NCBI GenBank assembly: GCA_027886175.1
Contig: JAJNNQ010000031.1
Span: forward strand, 4,476,501-4,540,500
Direction: 5' to 3'
DNA length: 64,000 nt
Origin: Phylloscopus collybita
Lineage: Eukaryota; Chordata; Aves; Passeriformes; Phylloscopidae
Shown: in pieces, positions 48,993-61,364 of the stretch
Position numbering within the stretch: position 1 is the first letter of the stretch
Layout of the letters: every line of letters begins with the position of its first letter
Translations under genes and position numbers: made by a program
Notes under the pieces: model-generated
What the model was told of the DNA's origin: nothing
What the model saw: the letters and a program-made list of their open reading frames with translations, nothing else
Databases searched by the model: none

Positions 48993-51031
48993 TTCCTAGA
49001 AGCACTCTGAACAAGACCAGCATTAGCTCTTTCCAGTACAGTAGGTATAAAACAACCTTCCAAATCCTTTTATGACTGTCCTTTGCTTCCAGCTCACGCT
49101 CCTCCAAAGCTACATTATTTTCAGCAGTTTCACAGAAGATTCAGCTCTTTATTTTGGAGATTATGTGACTCTAATTCAAAGAAAAGGACTAATGTGATAT
49201 CTCCTCATAAATCAAGAAAATGAGCAAAGAAAAACTCAGCAGGAGCTACCAGTCCTAGAAGCTGTAGGGTAACATCTTGCAAAACATTTACTGGAGAGGG
49301 TTTGCACTGAGGCAGGATGGGGATTCAGAGCACCTGGGAAAAATGGGAAGCATATTTCTGTTTATCTGACAAAAGAGTTAGAGGTCACACACCCAAAAAG
49401 CTATGCAGGTCTCTGTAAAGAAGTAGCAGGAAGCTATTTGTGCTCTGGCATTTTCATTGGCATCAAAATACCAAAAGGGGAAGTGGTCTAAAAAAAAAAG
49501 AGCTGAAATCTCATCTCTGTCTGTGAAGAAATTGGCTGAAGATGCCTTTTGCTCCTCAAAGCTAATATGAAGTCATTACCTTTTTTTGCTTCTTGCTCTT
49601 TTAAACTTTTATTTTTATCCTATGGTAAAAGCCAACACATTCTTTGGACATCAGCTGCTTCCTGCACATGCAGCATTTCTTGACATCACAGAAACTTTTC
49701 ACTTTTAAACACTACCTGCTGCTAGTGTGGGCTAAAGTCTTGATAAATTCCTTCATTTTAAACACTGTACAGTTTTCATTTAATCCTCTGGCAGGGTTTA
49801 TCTTTTATTTTCCTGACTGCTTTACATAAATTTACTTCCCTTTCATCTGTTTAAATTGTGCCTTACTTTTACTTAGTTTGCTGTCTCAGGGCTCTGCAAA
49901 TCTGTCCCTTTCACCACCTGACAGCAGAGCTGAGCCTACTGCCCATCTACAGCTGCAAACAGCCTGCTGGGAGCACCTGACTCAAGCATCTTCTCCCCCC
50001 CCCGCGGTGCTCACCAACATTCACACTTCATTACAGCTAAATTGCTTGGTAGTTATTCAAGTCATCCTTTTTATAAATGGAGAATTAGGGAGGGAGAAAA
50101 AAAAATTCAAAAATTAAAATGGGAATTTTTCTGGAGCCCAAAGAGCTAGACAAGCAAAATTTCAGTATCAGTAGGTCACTTCAGTGGTCTCTGTGAGTTG
50201 GAAACCTCCCCTCTCCAACTTACATGGAAAGCTGGTGGCACAGGCTCAGCATGCATTGACCCGATGGTTTCAGCAGCATTTCATAGCTCTGCTCTCTCCA
50301 GGTCCTTTTTTTTTTTTTTTTTTTTATTTGAAACCTTCCCATAAAGAAATCACTCTCACACAATTAGCCAGGAATATATTGCATTGTGATATATAGAGCA
50401 GGTATTAAAAAAGCTATCTGAGTATTAAGAGAGACTTCAAGGGAGGTGAGATCATGGGAGAATGGGGTAGATCAGACCCATATATGTCAGACTGATTCAG
50501 TTTTACTGCTCTAAGGAGCAAGATGGGGACTAGCAGAGGACTACCCCACATGCTTGGGTAGAGATGTTAAATGGGCTGGTTACAACGTGTCGCTTTTAGA
50601 CCCACGGCCCCTGCAGTGAATTAGAGAACCATCCCAAGCTAAGCCAAGGTGCTTGCAGGACTGCAGGGTGGTGTTTGCAATGACACAAAACAACAGCAGG
50701 ACAGAGGAGACTCTATCACCCTCAGCTTCCATCTGATCTAAAGATCCAGCCCTGTCCTCAGGCATAAATCCTCTCCCAAGATACTGAATTACCAACTTTG
50801 TAGCTCTTGTGGGAAGCTGACACTTCCATGAAGAAAAGTGGGACTGGTTTGCTTTTTTTTTTCTGCTGGGACATGCCAAGGTATTACTGATGGTATTACC
50901 ATCAGCTTTGGGTTGTGGAGGTTTGCAGTGAAGCAGCCCCAAAGCAGAAAACAGCTCTAGCACAACCTCATATACTGATGGTAAGGCTATTGAATACTTC
51001 AAATAGTTTAAACAACTGTTTCTCTTGTTGC

Positions 51032-51034
<3 letters not shown>

Positions 51035-51066
<32 letters not shown>
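51035..51066 (+). repeat. Poly(A) tract, A32
   Basis: A run of 32 A in the long KYNU intron. Confidence 0.95.
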
Positions 51067-51070
<4 letters not shown>

Positions 51071-51216
51071 GGTAATAAATGTTTTGTTGTTGGAGAGAGC
51101 AGATGGAGAAGTACCCAGTTTCTTAAGCTGAGCATAATACAAAGCACACTTGCAAAATTAAGAGAAGTTAAACCAAGATACCTAAATTCCTTTGGTGATG
51201 TGCAGTAGCTGGGTTT

Positions 51217-51234
51217 GGGGGGGGGGGGGGGGGG
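51217..51234 (+). repeat. Poly(G) tract, G18
   Basis: A run of 18 G (C18 on the KYNU-sense strand), about 150 bases from the A32 run. It could form a G-quadruplex in plus-strand DNA. Confidence 0.95.
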
Positions 51235-53453
51235 ATTAAAAATGAAATTTTGGACCCAGCTGTTTTATTTTCAGTAAGTCCTTTTTGCCCCATCCTCAGA
51301 CAGTAAAAGGCAAATGCCTTTTCTGCCTCTCTGACATTACAGGCAGAACATACATTCTCCTATAAGACACAGTAGATTATTTCCATATAAAAATAACTAC
51401 CTGGTCGATAACTTGCAGGAGATATGAAGGATGAGACAAATCAGAAAAAAAAAAATTATATAAGTGGGTAAAAAAGTGACGCACCTGAAACCGTGAGTTA
51501 GAACAGTATTTCAGACAGCTCAAACGACAAAAGCTGGGCTGGGATTTAATTCCCTGCTAAGGCGTGGGCTGAGGTGCAAAGAAACAAGTGGTTGGTGCCT
51601 CTGCTCCTGACTGAAGTTGTGCGGCCACTGGGTGTCATCCTTGACTCAGACGACAGCCAGAGAGACTCTGCAGCCACAGCGCAGCGCCTGCAACTTCCCG
51701 AGCAGTTAAATTCCACTCTGTTTGATTGTACAACATACAGCAAATTGCTCTGCATTTAAATCAGCTATACAATTGAATACTCTGACATAGACAAATTCTC
51801 CTTTGTCTCAGTGCCTTATTTGGAGATCTGAAGTGGCTGGTTGATGCAGGAGAGAAGAAAAAGTAATGCAACCAGGGCATAGGAGCTACAAACAATTTGA
51901 TGAGTGGTTATCAAATCTCGGGAAATATGAAATAGCTATGATTAAATAATGCAGAGGGTCGATGCAGGAAGTTTGGAATTATATCCTTAATTGGTCCCCA
52001 GGCTGGAAAAACCTGTTCCATATAGGAAATTTAATTTAAGATATTCACTATCCAGATTGAGTACACAAATTAATGACTCTGTACGAAGAAGCTGGTTCAG
52101 GAAAAACTAATCTAAACTCTTAGCTAAAATACTAAGCTGGTACCCTCAGAAAAGTTCCAAAATGTCATCAAGTAGGAAAAAAAGACTAAAAGTCCTTGAT
52201 ATTTTATTCATTCTGCCTATAGCTATTCTGTAATTTTTCACATTTTTTCAACTGTTCAGCATCTTCCCAGTTCCCTCCATCCAGGATCCATGGGAGCCAC
52301 AAAACCAGGTGTGGCCATAGGAGCAATGCCTGCACCTGGCAACAGGGGAGCAGGAAAAAAAAACCTTTCCAGAAGAAATATCCAGATATCCAATATGTTT
52401 TGCCCATGTTCACTTATAAGGTTGGAATCAGCTCACAACAGGCCATATGTCATCCTAATGAGTTTTCTGTTATGGGTGATTGAGAAGAACTTATCAGCGT
52501 TATTTTGTTATCTCCTGGGAGTCTAGACAGGCTGAAACCAGCACATGGTGCAGCAAAGCTACTGATTATAATATTATTTGTCTCTGAAACCTGATTTAGT
52601 TTGCGTTCTTCAAGCTAAAATAAAAGGAAATGCCAGCAATTTCTCCAAGCATTGCAGCCAGAAATGTTTACGTTTGTCAGGGCGTTAAAAGTATTTATCC
52701 CACTGTTCTTAATAGACATAGATAGAGTATAGCCATAAAATGGCTTAAATAACAGGCATTTTTGTTAATGCAGCTAACCTCAGCTGATAGCTCAGCTTTC
52801 CATGGATTATAGAGTCTTTCAGAACAGATCTCCATGTAATACTTCCAAGCTTTACCAGTGGATATAATTTTAATGAAAACATGCCACTACTAAAGAGCTA
52901 TTAGGCACAGAGTTGAAACTGTCTTTGATTTTGTTCACCAACCAAAGACTTCAATGATTATTTAAAATCCATTTTTCAAGGAAGATGTTAAATATTCTCT
53001 TTATATTAAGCAGCCTCATAGGCATGATTTAGGATGCTTGTTTTTAATATTATCAACACTCTCTTTTATAGGTCTATTTAGTTAAGAACTGATAGCAGAC
53101 CTGAAGGAGGAAATGCATTTTAGATGTGTGCATGTGCATCAGCAATTTCAAAATTTAGTAAAGTTAGTGTAAAACAACCCATCTGAAGTGACAAAGTCAG
53201 ATAACCAAATTGTCTAAATGTTTACTACCTTTTTCACTGAAGCAATAAATCAGTAACAAATATTAGCCCAACGAGCTTTTCTTGAAACAGGAATTTTCTT
53301 GTATTTCTATAAATATATGCATGGATGCACATATTCTGTGGCTACGAATTGGCACAGTCTCACTTTCAGATCTCAATTCAAAGGGAAGGTTCTTTCCCAT
53401 TTAAACTTCACAGCACCTTTTATTTGGGAATTTATGATTAGAAAAATACTTAC

Positions 53454-53527
53454 GCTGGTTTAATACTCTTGGAATGCTTTTCATGAATGTAGGCACCAGC
53501 AAGGCCTCCTGCTCCAGAATTTAAGTA
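53454..53527 (-). CDS. KYNU: KYNU coding exon, residues ~277-301
   Basis: This 74-base exon enters in phase 0 and leaves after two bases of the Ala301 codon. It reads [18 protein letters not shown] and then SKSIKPA, matching human YLNAGAGGIAGAFIHEKH through KPA. It directly follows the PLP lysine, and the glycine-rich segment is conserved. The acceptor is TTTGCAG and the donor GC|GTAAGT is close to consensus. The intron that follows (36505-53453) is the longest in the window. Confidence 0.95.
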
Positions 53528-54278
53528 CTGCAAAGAATAAATCAACATGCACAATTATCTGTAAAGTATCACTTTCCTTCCTTCACCCTGATCTATAAAA
53601 CAAACCAATTTTAACATTTCTAGTGGTTTCTAGATGGAGATCTTAGCACTTGTCACAAAGCGCTGATGGAGGTAAAAGCAGATATATTTTTTCAGATTAG
53701 TTTTTAAAGTATCTCTCTTGGCTTACATATGGTATTTGAAGTCTAACAGGCCAGAAAATTGAAGTACATCTGAAACAGTTCCATATATATTTGTTCCATA
53801 TATATAATATATATAGCAAAGTCATCAAACAATTCATCTGACTATGTCTGTTGAGTCTTTATCTCACTAGGAGTCAAAGGAACTAAAGATACCTTCCTCT
53901 GTGATCTGAAATTATTAAAGTTTAGACAAGAATATTCTCTTATTTAGGGACCACTTGATAAAATATTATAGGTGTGAGATCTTCTTGGCTTGAGAAATAA
54001 GGGAAGAGCCCCTGATCCCATGACCACAGGGGAGATGTTTAACCACCACCAGTATCCATCTCACATCCACAAGACCTTGTAGGTCATTGCCACTATCACT
54101 TTTTTGCAACCACTGATAACAAAGGCACCATTAAAGTCAGTGTCCATCTCTTTGTTGTGGTGAATTCAAAGATCCAGCCAAGTTTGGCTCAACAGTTCAG
54201 GTGCAGCTCTTATTCACCTGACCTGTTTGAGATAAGTGACATTATGGAAAACAATCTCCAAGGAGGAATCTGTTTTAC

Positions 54279-54377
54279 CTTGTAGGAGCACCAGCAGGCA
54301 AAATCTACTCCCCAGTCATGCAAATGAAGCTCTACATTCCCAACAGCGTGAGCCAGGTTGTATCCGACAAGGCATCC
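54279..54377 (-). CDS. KYNU: KYNU coding exon, residues ~244-276, with catalytic lysine and a D250N change
   Basis: This 99-base, 33-codon exon is phase 0 at both ends. It encodes [20 protein letters not shown] and then [13 protein letters not shown]. The final codon (AAG) is the lysine that forms the Schiff base with PLP (human K276). Y275 and H253 are conserved. The human motif GFDLAH reads GYNLAH here: the aspartate expected to pair with the pyridine nitrogen of PLP (D250) is AAC, asparagine, on this strand, and F249 is tyrosine. The acceptor is TTCCTGCAG and the donor AAG|GTAAAA. The rest of the exon is well conserved, so this is not general decay. The change could be a true substitution, a polymorphism or a base error. 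Confidence 0.96.
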
Positions 54378-54507
54378 CTGCAGGAAAGAGATAATTAGTA
54401 GGTTACTTATTAAAGATAATCATCACTATGAAATTGTTTTGAAAAGAACTCCTTCAGAGCTTAACTTGCTCTCGGTATGCGCAGGCTACCTAGAGACTTT
54501 TTACAGA

Positions 54508-54785
54508 TGCAGAGAGTGATAGGATTAGTGGGAATGGGTTTAAACTCAAAGAGGAGAGATTTAGGTGAGATGTTAGGAAGAAATATTTTTGTGAAGGTGG
54601 TGAGACACTGGAACAAGTTACTCAGAGAAAATGTGACTGCCCCATGCCTGGAAGTGTCCAAGGCCAGGCTGGATGGGGCTTGGAGCAACCTGGGACAGTG
54701 GAAGGTGTCCCTGCCCATGGCAGGGGGTTGGAATGAGCCAATCCTTAGGATCCCTCCCAACCCAAACCCTTCCATGATTAATCTA
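54508..54785 (+). repeat. CR1 LINE 3'-end fragment
   Basis: This carries the typical avian CR1 3' region: the 'gaggagagattt...aggaagaaat' part, 'tggaagtgtccaaggccagg', 'ggagcaacctgggacagtgg', 'aggtgtccctgcccatggca' and a degenerate end after 'ccctcccaacccaaaccc'. It is sense on the plus strand, so antisense to KYNU, and ends about 130 bases from the acceptor of the exon at 54279-54377. It is 5' truncated, as usual for CR1. Confidence 0.9.
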
Positions 54786-57700
54786 TCTAGTCCCATCTGT
54801 TCTGAGTCATTACTAGAAAAAATTTTCTATGTCACACATACACATAGAAATCGCCAATTGTTCCATGATTTGTCTTCAAGGATGCTTGGATAGGGCTTAG
54901 ATTGTTGAGGTTTTGATTGTGCAGTGAAGTGGAATCACTTGAAATGAGTATTGAGAACAAATGTATGAATACAAACACTTGTGTGGCACAACAAACCTCA
55001 GGCAGAGACAAAGCAGTAACAGTCATAATGATGCCAGTTTCCCATGAACAATTACATTCCAGTATATATTCCTGCTCAAGGTGTCCCTGGTATTTAAAAA
55101 AGGAGGACCTTGCTCTTTGGGAATCCATATGGATGAGATAATTTATGCATTGCCTTGATCCTTAAGAACTTTTATACTTTTCTTTAAAAAGAAGGATTCT
55201 GTCATTTCTCTGTGAAAAGTCTTGTTTTTGCCATACCCATAATTTGCACAGGACACTGGGAAAAAGGGAGGAAAAATACCCGACATCTAAGGGCTGAGAG
55301 ATTTCTAGATCTGAAAGTTAGAGTTTTACATATGAAATAACCACTGGATGGCAGCATTTTTAAACTAAAAAAAGTTATTCTAAGCTTTGCTATTTATTTA
55401 AGAGCAGAGAAATAAGACTGCATTTTGTGCCTGGACTGCAAATTAAATGCTGTTTTACATTTTGCTTTTAAAACACAAACAGCTTGCTTGCAAGCAGCAG
55501 GGTAGGAATAAGAGTGAGAGCACAGGCTTCAGAAAAATCAACGTCCAATAATAAAACAAAGGGGTTTTTTTTAAAGAATCTCCTGCTGTTTCTTGCATGG
55601 AGGGAGTCTCAGCTAAATTATTTAAGCAGTACTTTGGTATATTTAATCTTCTGTATATAACAATTTGTACGGAGCAGCGTTTTAAGAAGATGTGGCATGT
55701 TAATTCTAATGGAGATGTTTGTGAAGTTATCAGCTTGAAAAGTTTGTCCAAAATGATGGGGGAAAAAAACCTCACTGCCATTTAGAGCATTTGCATGATC
55801 TAAATGTTGGAACTAGAGTCCCAACAAATAGCTGTGGTGGCTTGATTTCACAGGCACACACAGAACTGAGTTAAGACAAATCAACTGAAATGGTGAAGCT
55901 AATGCAGGGAGGCTGGGGCACACTGAATTCTGATGGGAATGCTCTCACTCAGGGATAAAATGGCTTTGGATCAGAGAAATAAGCTACAGCACACTAAAGC
56001 AAATTGCCAGTGAATGAGAGGAGGTTCTTGTAGGGTTTTAAAGCGTTAACTTCAACACTTCAGTTGACTGGATTTAAACCTTAACAGGTACATACATCCC
56101 ACACAAACTTTTGGAAGCAATTCTATGACGTGATTATCTGGTTTCAGTGGAAACCAGGAATAACACAACGAGAATCTTGCAGAATGTGTGTGTCTGGCTG
56201 TACATTAACAAAATTGAAACAAATTATAATAATAATAAAAAAGGAAGTGCTCATAAAGAAAAAGCATGTAAGAAATCTAATTCTATAAATCATGTGCCAA
56301 AACAAGTTGTCCTTTCCCTGTCAGTACGCCGCATACTCTATGAAAAATTATGTTCAACCACACCAGATCAAAGTACGAAAATACAGTAGATGGGAGGTAG
56401 GAGGAGGCACCTTGGGACAGTGGCAGGCTGGATGCCCTCACAAGTAATGAGGCTCCATAACCACATCCACAGGTGTGACCTTGACATGGACAAACTTTTC
56501 TTGGGCACTGGCAGCGTCTGCAGAGGATCAGCTCAAACCCACGGCAGGCTCAGAGCCCACAAAAAGGAAGCTCATTGACATAACACCCATGGGTCGTCCC
56601 CCTGAACTCCTCCAGCTGCTCCCCACCACTTTGGAGCTGGTTGGCAGATCCTACTGGGCTCTGTGTAACAATATTGAGGCACAGCCTGGGAGTTCGGGTT
56701 CGGTGCTGGCAGGGCTCCTGCATCGTCTCGGAAACGCCCACTCGCACCAGTTTGTTCGAGTCGTCATCTGCAAGATGGGTTGTGCTGGTTTGCTTTCCCA
56801 GGGAGGTGTCTGGCACTTGAGTCACACAAACAGCAAATGTTTAGCCACACAGATTGCATGGAAAAAGTAAAACAAACTGAAGCAGCTCTCCCTGCACAAG
56901 CCACACGGAACCAGGACTGCGTGGGAACGGCACTTCCCCAGACTTGGGGGGGGACAGAGCTCTCCATCTGCTCCGGGCAAAGGACAGGACATGTGCTCTC
57001 CCCTGCCTCTTCCCTTTTATTCTAACATCTAAAAGTCATTTCTGCAAAATGTCTGGGTAGCTGCTGATAACCAGCAGGTAACAACTCAGCATGGACAATG
57101 ACATTTGGAGAGAGGGAGAGAAATGACAGCTTCATGCCAGCAAAGCTGGGACATTTAGAAAGAGAGACAGGAAAAGAAATGAAGATGAAGGATCTTAAAG
57201 CTCTTCCTACTGGGACTCAAGAGATTAAAATATTTTACATAACTGCACGGAGTCTGTGGAAAGTAAAATTTATCTTATGAAATGAAAATTGTATTTGAAA
57301 GGTAGACTCCTAAAAGTCAGCCATTTCTTCACTTGTGGAAGAATAAAACAATTCAGCCTCCTCCATCCTCTAGAGCAAGCTTGAAAGCATGAACCAAGGA
57401 ACACTGTTACATCCTCCTCAGCCTGCTGATGAGTCTCTTGCACAATACGTAGTAATTTCGATTTATCTGAGAGACCTTAGATGGAAAAATAGCCTGAGGT
57501 AATTTTTCAAGCTTAATTTAGTTCATTTAATATTTAATGACTTAATGAAGCTGTCTATGTGCAGAGCTTTCACTCTGGGAGGAATCTTAATGCACGCAGA
57601 GAACTTAGGAAATTGGCTTAAAAAATGTAAAAGGAAATCAGTAACTTAATTCCTAAATGATTGACCTCAAGAATCCTAGGACATTTTCCAGGCCTCCAGA

Positions 57701-57837
57701 GCTCACAGCTCTAATCTCTAGCCAAGCCCTGATAGGACACAACACTGTGGGACTTTATTTCAATTGTACATTAAAAGAATTATTAAGACCATCTGTGGAG
57801 GACTTTTCTCTCTGACATACTGACTGACAAGTGATTT

Positions 57838-57857
57838 CCCCCCCCCCCCCCCCCCCC
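57838..57857 (+). repeat. Poly(C) tract, C20
   Basis: A run of 20 C, which is G20 on the KYNU-sense strand and could form a G-quadruplex in the pre-mRNA. Confidence 0.95.
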
Positions 57858-59691
57858 TTTCTCTCAAATGGCATTTTCACCTTGTATTTTCTCTTTCTGA
57901 CTCATTTGCTTGTCAGCCCTCTCCAGCCTATCTTCTGCTCAGGTGTGCAAGTCATTCACCATCCCTGGGAAGGAGAACCTTGCATTTTTGCTACAAACAT
58001 GACTTTTCAGTCTTATCTGCTTTTGAAAGGACTTTCAGCCTATCTGTGACAATATGTTGACTAGAAGACAACAGGTCAGAGAACAGATTCACCAGGTCCT
58101 GAAGCTCTTGAAGGAGATACGATCTGTAAGTCCAATTAAACCCATAGATGCTAATGACTCTGCTTCAGCAGCTGTTTTTGTTTTCCTCTAATCCAACAGC
58201 AGCTCCTAACCCAAGCTCTGGCCTGAGAGAAGAGGAGAGGAGCCAATTCTTTTGAACACCCCACATTTCAGGCAGTTTGATAACCAGAAGCCCTGAGTCC
58301 AAGATAAGCAGCAGGGAGCTGAAACGCTTCTTACCAACAGAAACCCTTCATGAATCAACGATTTTGTGGCTGTTCAAGTAAATATTTGTCGTAGGCAGAT
58401 GTTGAAGTGTGGTGTAACAGTTTGTTACATGGAGGGTTTGTATAAACATATAAACATCACTTAACCCGGGGGCAGAATCTGTAAGGACATTGAGCTGAGT
58501 GTATCTGACAGGAGGGAAATAAAAACACGGCTGGCTCATGCTTTTCAAGCCTTAAGGGTACTCAAACACTTCTTCAGGTTGAATTAATTTTGCTTTTTCA
58601 GTATGCTATTGATATTTTAGTTCGTGAATCTACCTGGATCTCAATCCTGCACACTCGAACCACAAAGATACTAGAAATTCAGTTTGGTGGGGTTTCTCTT
58701 CTCTCTCTTGAAACATCTGTGGAAGAGGAAATTAATGTCTATATTATGTCATTTCTAACAGGCATTCAGATGGAAACAGGCCTTTGACATCTACCTGTTC
58801 CTGATGGAATGCTGAATTGCTGTCAGAAATTGCTCTCCTCTTTGGGAAGATGATACAGTCTCTGGGTAAAGTGTGTGGTGTTTTTGTGTGCTTCCTGTGG
58901 AAGCCCATACTCCTGAGCTAATATTATTATTACTTGCACTGCCTTCCAGAAATTTTAATCTTTCTCCACCGAGTCCTGGTTACCTCCTCAGATTTTATAA
59001 ACATCAAATCCACTTTCCCTCTATGTAATAAGCTGTGAGTGATTATTCTCTTCTAGAACACCACTTTGGGGCAGTTTAGAGCCATCAGTGAAACTGCATC
59101 TCTTCCACATATCCAAGCTCACAGCCCACAGTCCAGAGAGCATCTTTGGAGAGGTGGTAAAGTGATAGTTTTTTTCCCAGGTTGCTCATCTTTATGGGAA
59201 GGAAGAAAGATTTCTCTCTCTGTTTCTCAGACGCCTTTCAGACACATCACAGAGCAGCTTTCTGGGAAGCAGCACTGAAGACATGTAGGTGTTGGCAGCT
59301 GAACGAAAGCTCTGCTGCCACCAGGAGAGAGAGAGAGTAGAGCAGTGGGTGGCATCATCCTGTTAATAACCTGTCTTCCCTTTCTGACGTTCCAGCACGG
59401 TGGAATTGTGATTTTTTTTTTTTTTTTATTTTTTTGTGGTCAGCAAAGTACTGGCAGGCACTCCAGGAAAGCACCGTGAGGGTGCTGCTTTTGGAGCTCC
59501 TCCCACACAAACCCACTTCCCCCTGCAGCTGACTCCCCATGTTCCTTCTCACCCCTGCTTTTCTATGTCCGTGTCAGGAGTTGGTTTTGTTTTGTGCTGT
59601 TTTTAGCACCAGGTGCTGCTCTGTGAGAACATTCCCTTTTTATATCCCACAGGCCCTGCACCAGCTCTCACACCTGCTCTGCTCTCCTCAG

Positions 59692-59796
59692 GAGGACTTC
59701 ACCGTCGCTTGCCGTCGGCATGACTTACGCCCTGACGTCCAGAAAAAATTCCACTGCCAAACCTACAGCTACAGGAGATGTATGCTGTGCTGTGAG
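59692..59796 (+). other. Exon-like open segment antisense to KYNU (unproven)
   Basis: A 105-base segment (35 codons) open from end to end. It is preceded by a strong pyrimidine tract ending ctctcctcag and followed by GAG|GTAGGG. It would encode EDFTVACRRHDLRPDVQKKF followed by a Cys- and Tyr-containing stretch. It has six CpGs in its first half, which is unusual for the surrounding intron. I do not recognise the peptide and see no partner exon nearby, so chance remains likely. Confidence 0.2.
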
Positions 59797-60647
59797 GTAG
59801 GGACCTCTCCAGGGAGTTAAACCATTAAATATAAAGAGCTAGCTGGTTTGCCAAAAAATCCAGTGATACTAAATAAGTTTACCCTTCAGTGGTTTTAATC
59901 TTGTATGAGGTAAAGCACGTCCAGTAAAAGGCTGTCACCACAGAAAGTCTGGTGACCTCCTCTTGAGAAGACAACTTAATTAAAAACTATTTAATTTTTG
60001 GATTCCTAAGGCAATTGAGATGGATAAAGAGTTTTACAGCTATGTCCACAGAACACACTGCCTGCCAGCTCTGGGGGCTGAGTCATCACTGAAGTACACT
60101 CATCTTGGGATGTTGATGTGCTCCACATTGCGCCTGTCTCTGGAAAACTCATCAGTGGAGTCTGAGCAGCGCTGGCTCCGTGGGGAGCTCACCTCCCTGC
60201 TCAAGGGGGAAAAAAAATCTGCCACAGCACAGCTACAGGAAAGGAGGAAAATCATGAAACTCTGTTGAAAAAGCTCAGAAATCTTACACAAGCTAACTTT
60301 CAAAGACAGATTAGAGCTGTGATTGCCTCCTCCTCCTCCTTCTTCACTGAGGTTCTTGGTATTCTACCCTTCAAGAAAAGCCATGTCAAAGTTAATAGTC
60401 ATGAATTACCTTTTCCAAATAGTTTAACATTCATCTACCTGAAAGATTGCTCCCACAGGGCTATTTCTTCATGCAGCACACAGTCCCCAAAGGGTCTGGA
60501 CACAGAATGTTTTTACATTTTACCACAGACCTACAAATTTCTGTGGTTTTTTCCACAAAAGAATTTCAGAACACTGACATTAAAATATTTCACAGAGAAA
60601 ACTCCTCTAAAATTGATACGAAAATGACACACCTGGAGCAGTCCTAC

Positions 60648-60794
60648 CTTTTTTTGGCCAGCCTTTGTTATTTTAGGGATGTCAAAAAACTGTCCCGTGT
60701 AGTACTGCACCCCACTGAGCAGAATGACAGCAATAGAGTCCCCTTCCTTCTCAATTACAGCCAGGATGTCTTCAGTCCTCAAGGTCTCCTCCCC
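60648..60794 (-). CDS. KYNU: KYNU coding exon, residues ~195-243
   Basis: This 147-base, 49-codon exon is phase 0 at both ends. It begins [20 protein letters not shown] and continues [20 protein letters not shown], ending in KITKAGQKK. The serine of LLSGV corresponds to human S221, a listed PLP contact, and is conserved. The acceptor is TTGTTTTAG before GGGGAG, and the donor is AAG|GTAGGA. Similarity to the human exon is high throughout, with conservative changes only. The next intron (54378-60647) holds a CR1 fragment close to its 3' end and a C20 run. Confidence 0.96.
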
Positions 60795-61342
60795 CTAAAA
60801 CAAAGGTAAAGCACACATTTTACATCATCTCTGGCAGTAATGACATTGCCAATCCTTATTTCATAATCTATATTTTACCACGAGCCAGGCTGCTCGCATA
60901 AGGAGATCAAAAAGCAAACCCTTGTCTTGGTAATGATATACAAAGGTAGTGCTGTGAAGCAGCCTAGGAACAAGTAACCTCAAAAAAATAATCTTTAGCA
61001 AGTGAATCTTGGAGGTGCCTGTTACAAAAACCCTATTCACTTCGTACTCTAACATGCATCATACTCTTTAGTATTTCTGACAGTTGTAATTTACAGTCAA
61101 AAATTCCTGGTGCATACAGAATATCTGATGATTTTTAAGTGGCATCTGAAATTTGTGACACCCACAAGATTTGAAAGTTGTCTATCAGTTTCACTCTGTA
61201 CTTTTCTGATAAACTTTGTTTCCCACAGGAAGCTATTAGAAACCTGCCATATTCATATTTCAAAAACAATGTCTCACATCATCAAAAGCACAAAAATCCC
61301 CAAACCTGTGGTCATTAAATATAGAAGAATTTCAACCACAAG

Positions 61343-61364
61343 AAAAAAAAAAAAAAAAAAAAAA
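61343..61364 (+). repeat. Poly(A) tract, A22
   Basis: A run of 22 A in the KYNU intron between the exons at 60648 and 62196. Confidence 0.9.

Larger units (their letters stand above)
36505..53453. other. KYNU: Long KYNU intron (17 kb)
   Basis: Non-coding sequence between the exons ending at residue 301 and starting there. It holds two CR1 fragments (39636 and 48780), simple repeats (A and T runs, (CAAA)n at 46318-46362, A32 at 51035-51066, G18 at 51217-51234), CpG clusters near 40145 and 48435, hairpins at 43305 and 46833, and an open segment at 43853-44109. No second gene is recognised. Confidence 0.85.
54378..60647. other. KYNU: KYNU intron (6.3 kb)
   Basis: Between the exons at 60648 and 54279. 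It contains the CR1 at 54508, a C20 run at 57838-57857, a T-rich run at 59411-59437 and an exon-like open segment on the plus strand at 59692-59796. No further KYNU coding sequence is expected, because the flanking exons join in phase 0. Confidence 0.85.

Noticed and set aside
50580..51002. 140-codon minus-strand open frame in the long KYNU intron
   Set aside because: No start context, domain or splice signals. KYNU exons on either side join without it.
51546..51755. Open frames on both strands, with a faint LGVILDSD-like word that recalls non-LTR reverse transcriptases
   Set aside because: A single short word with no neighbouring RT motifs. I cannot separate it from chance.
56475..56870. 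131-codon plus-strand open frame in a KYNU intron
   Set aside because: It lies in a GC-richer patch where stops are rarer, and no domain or conserved motif is visible.
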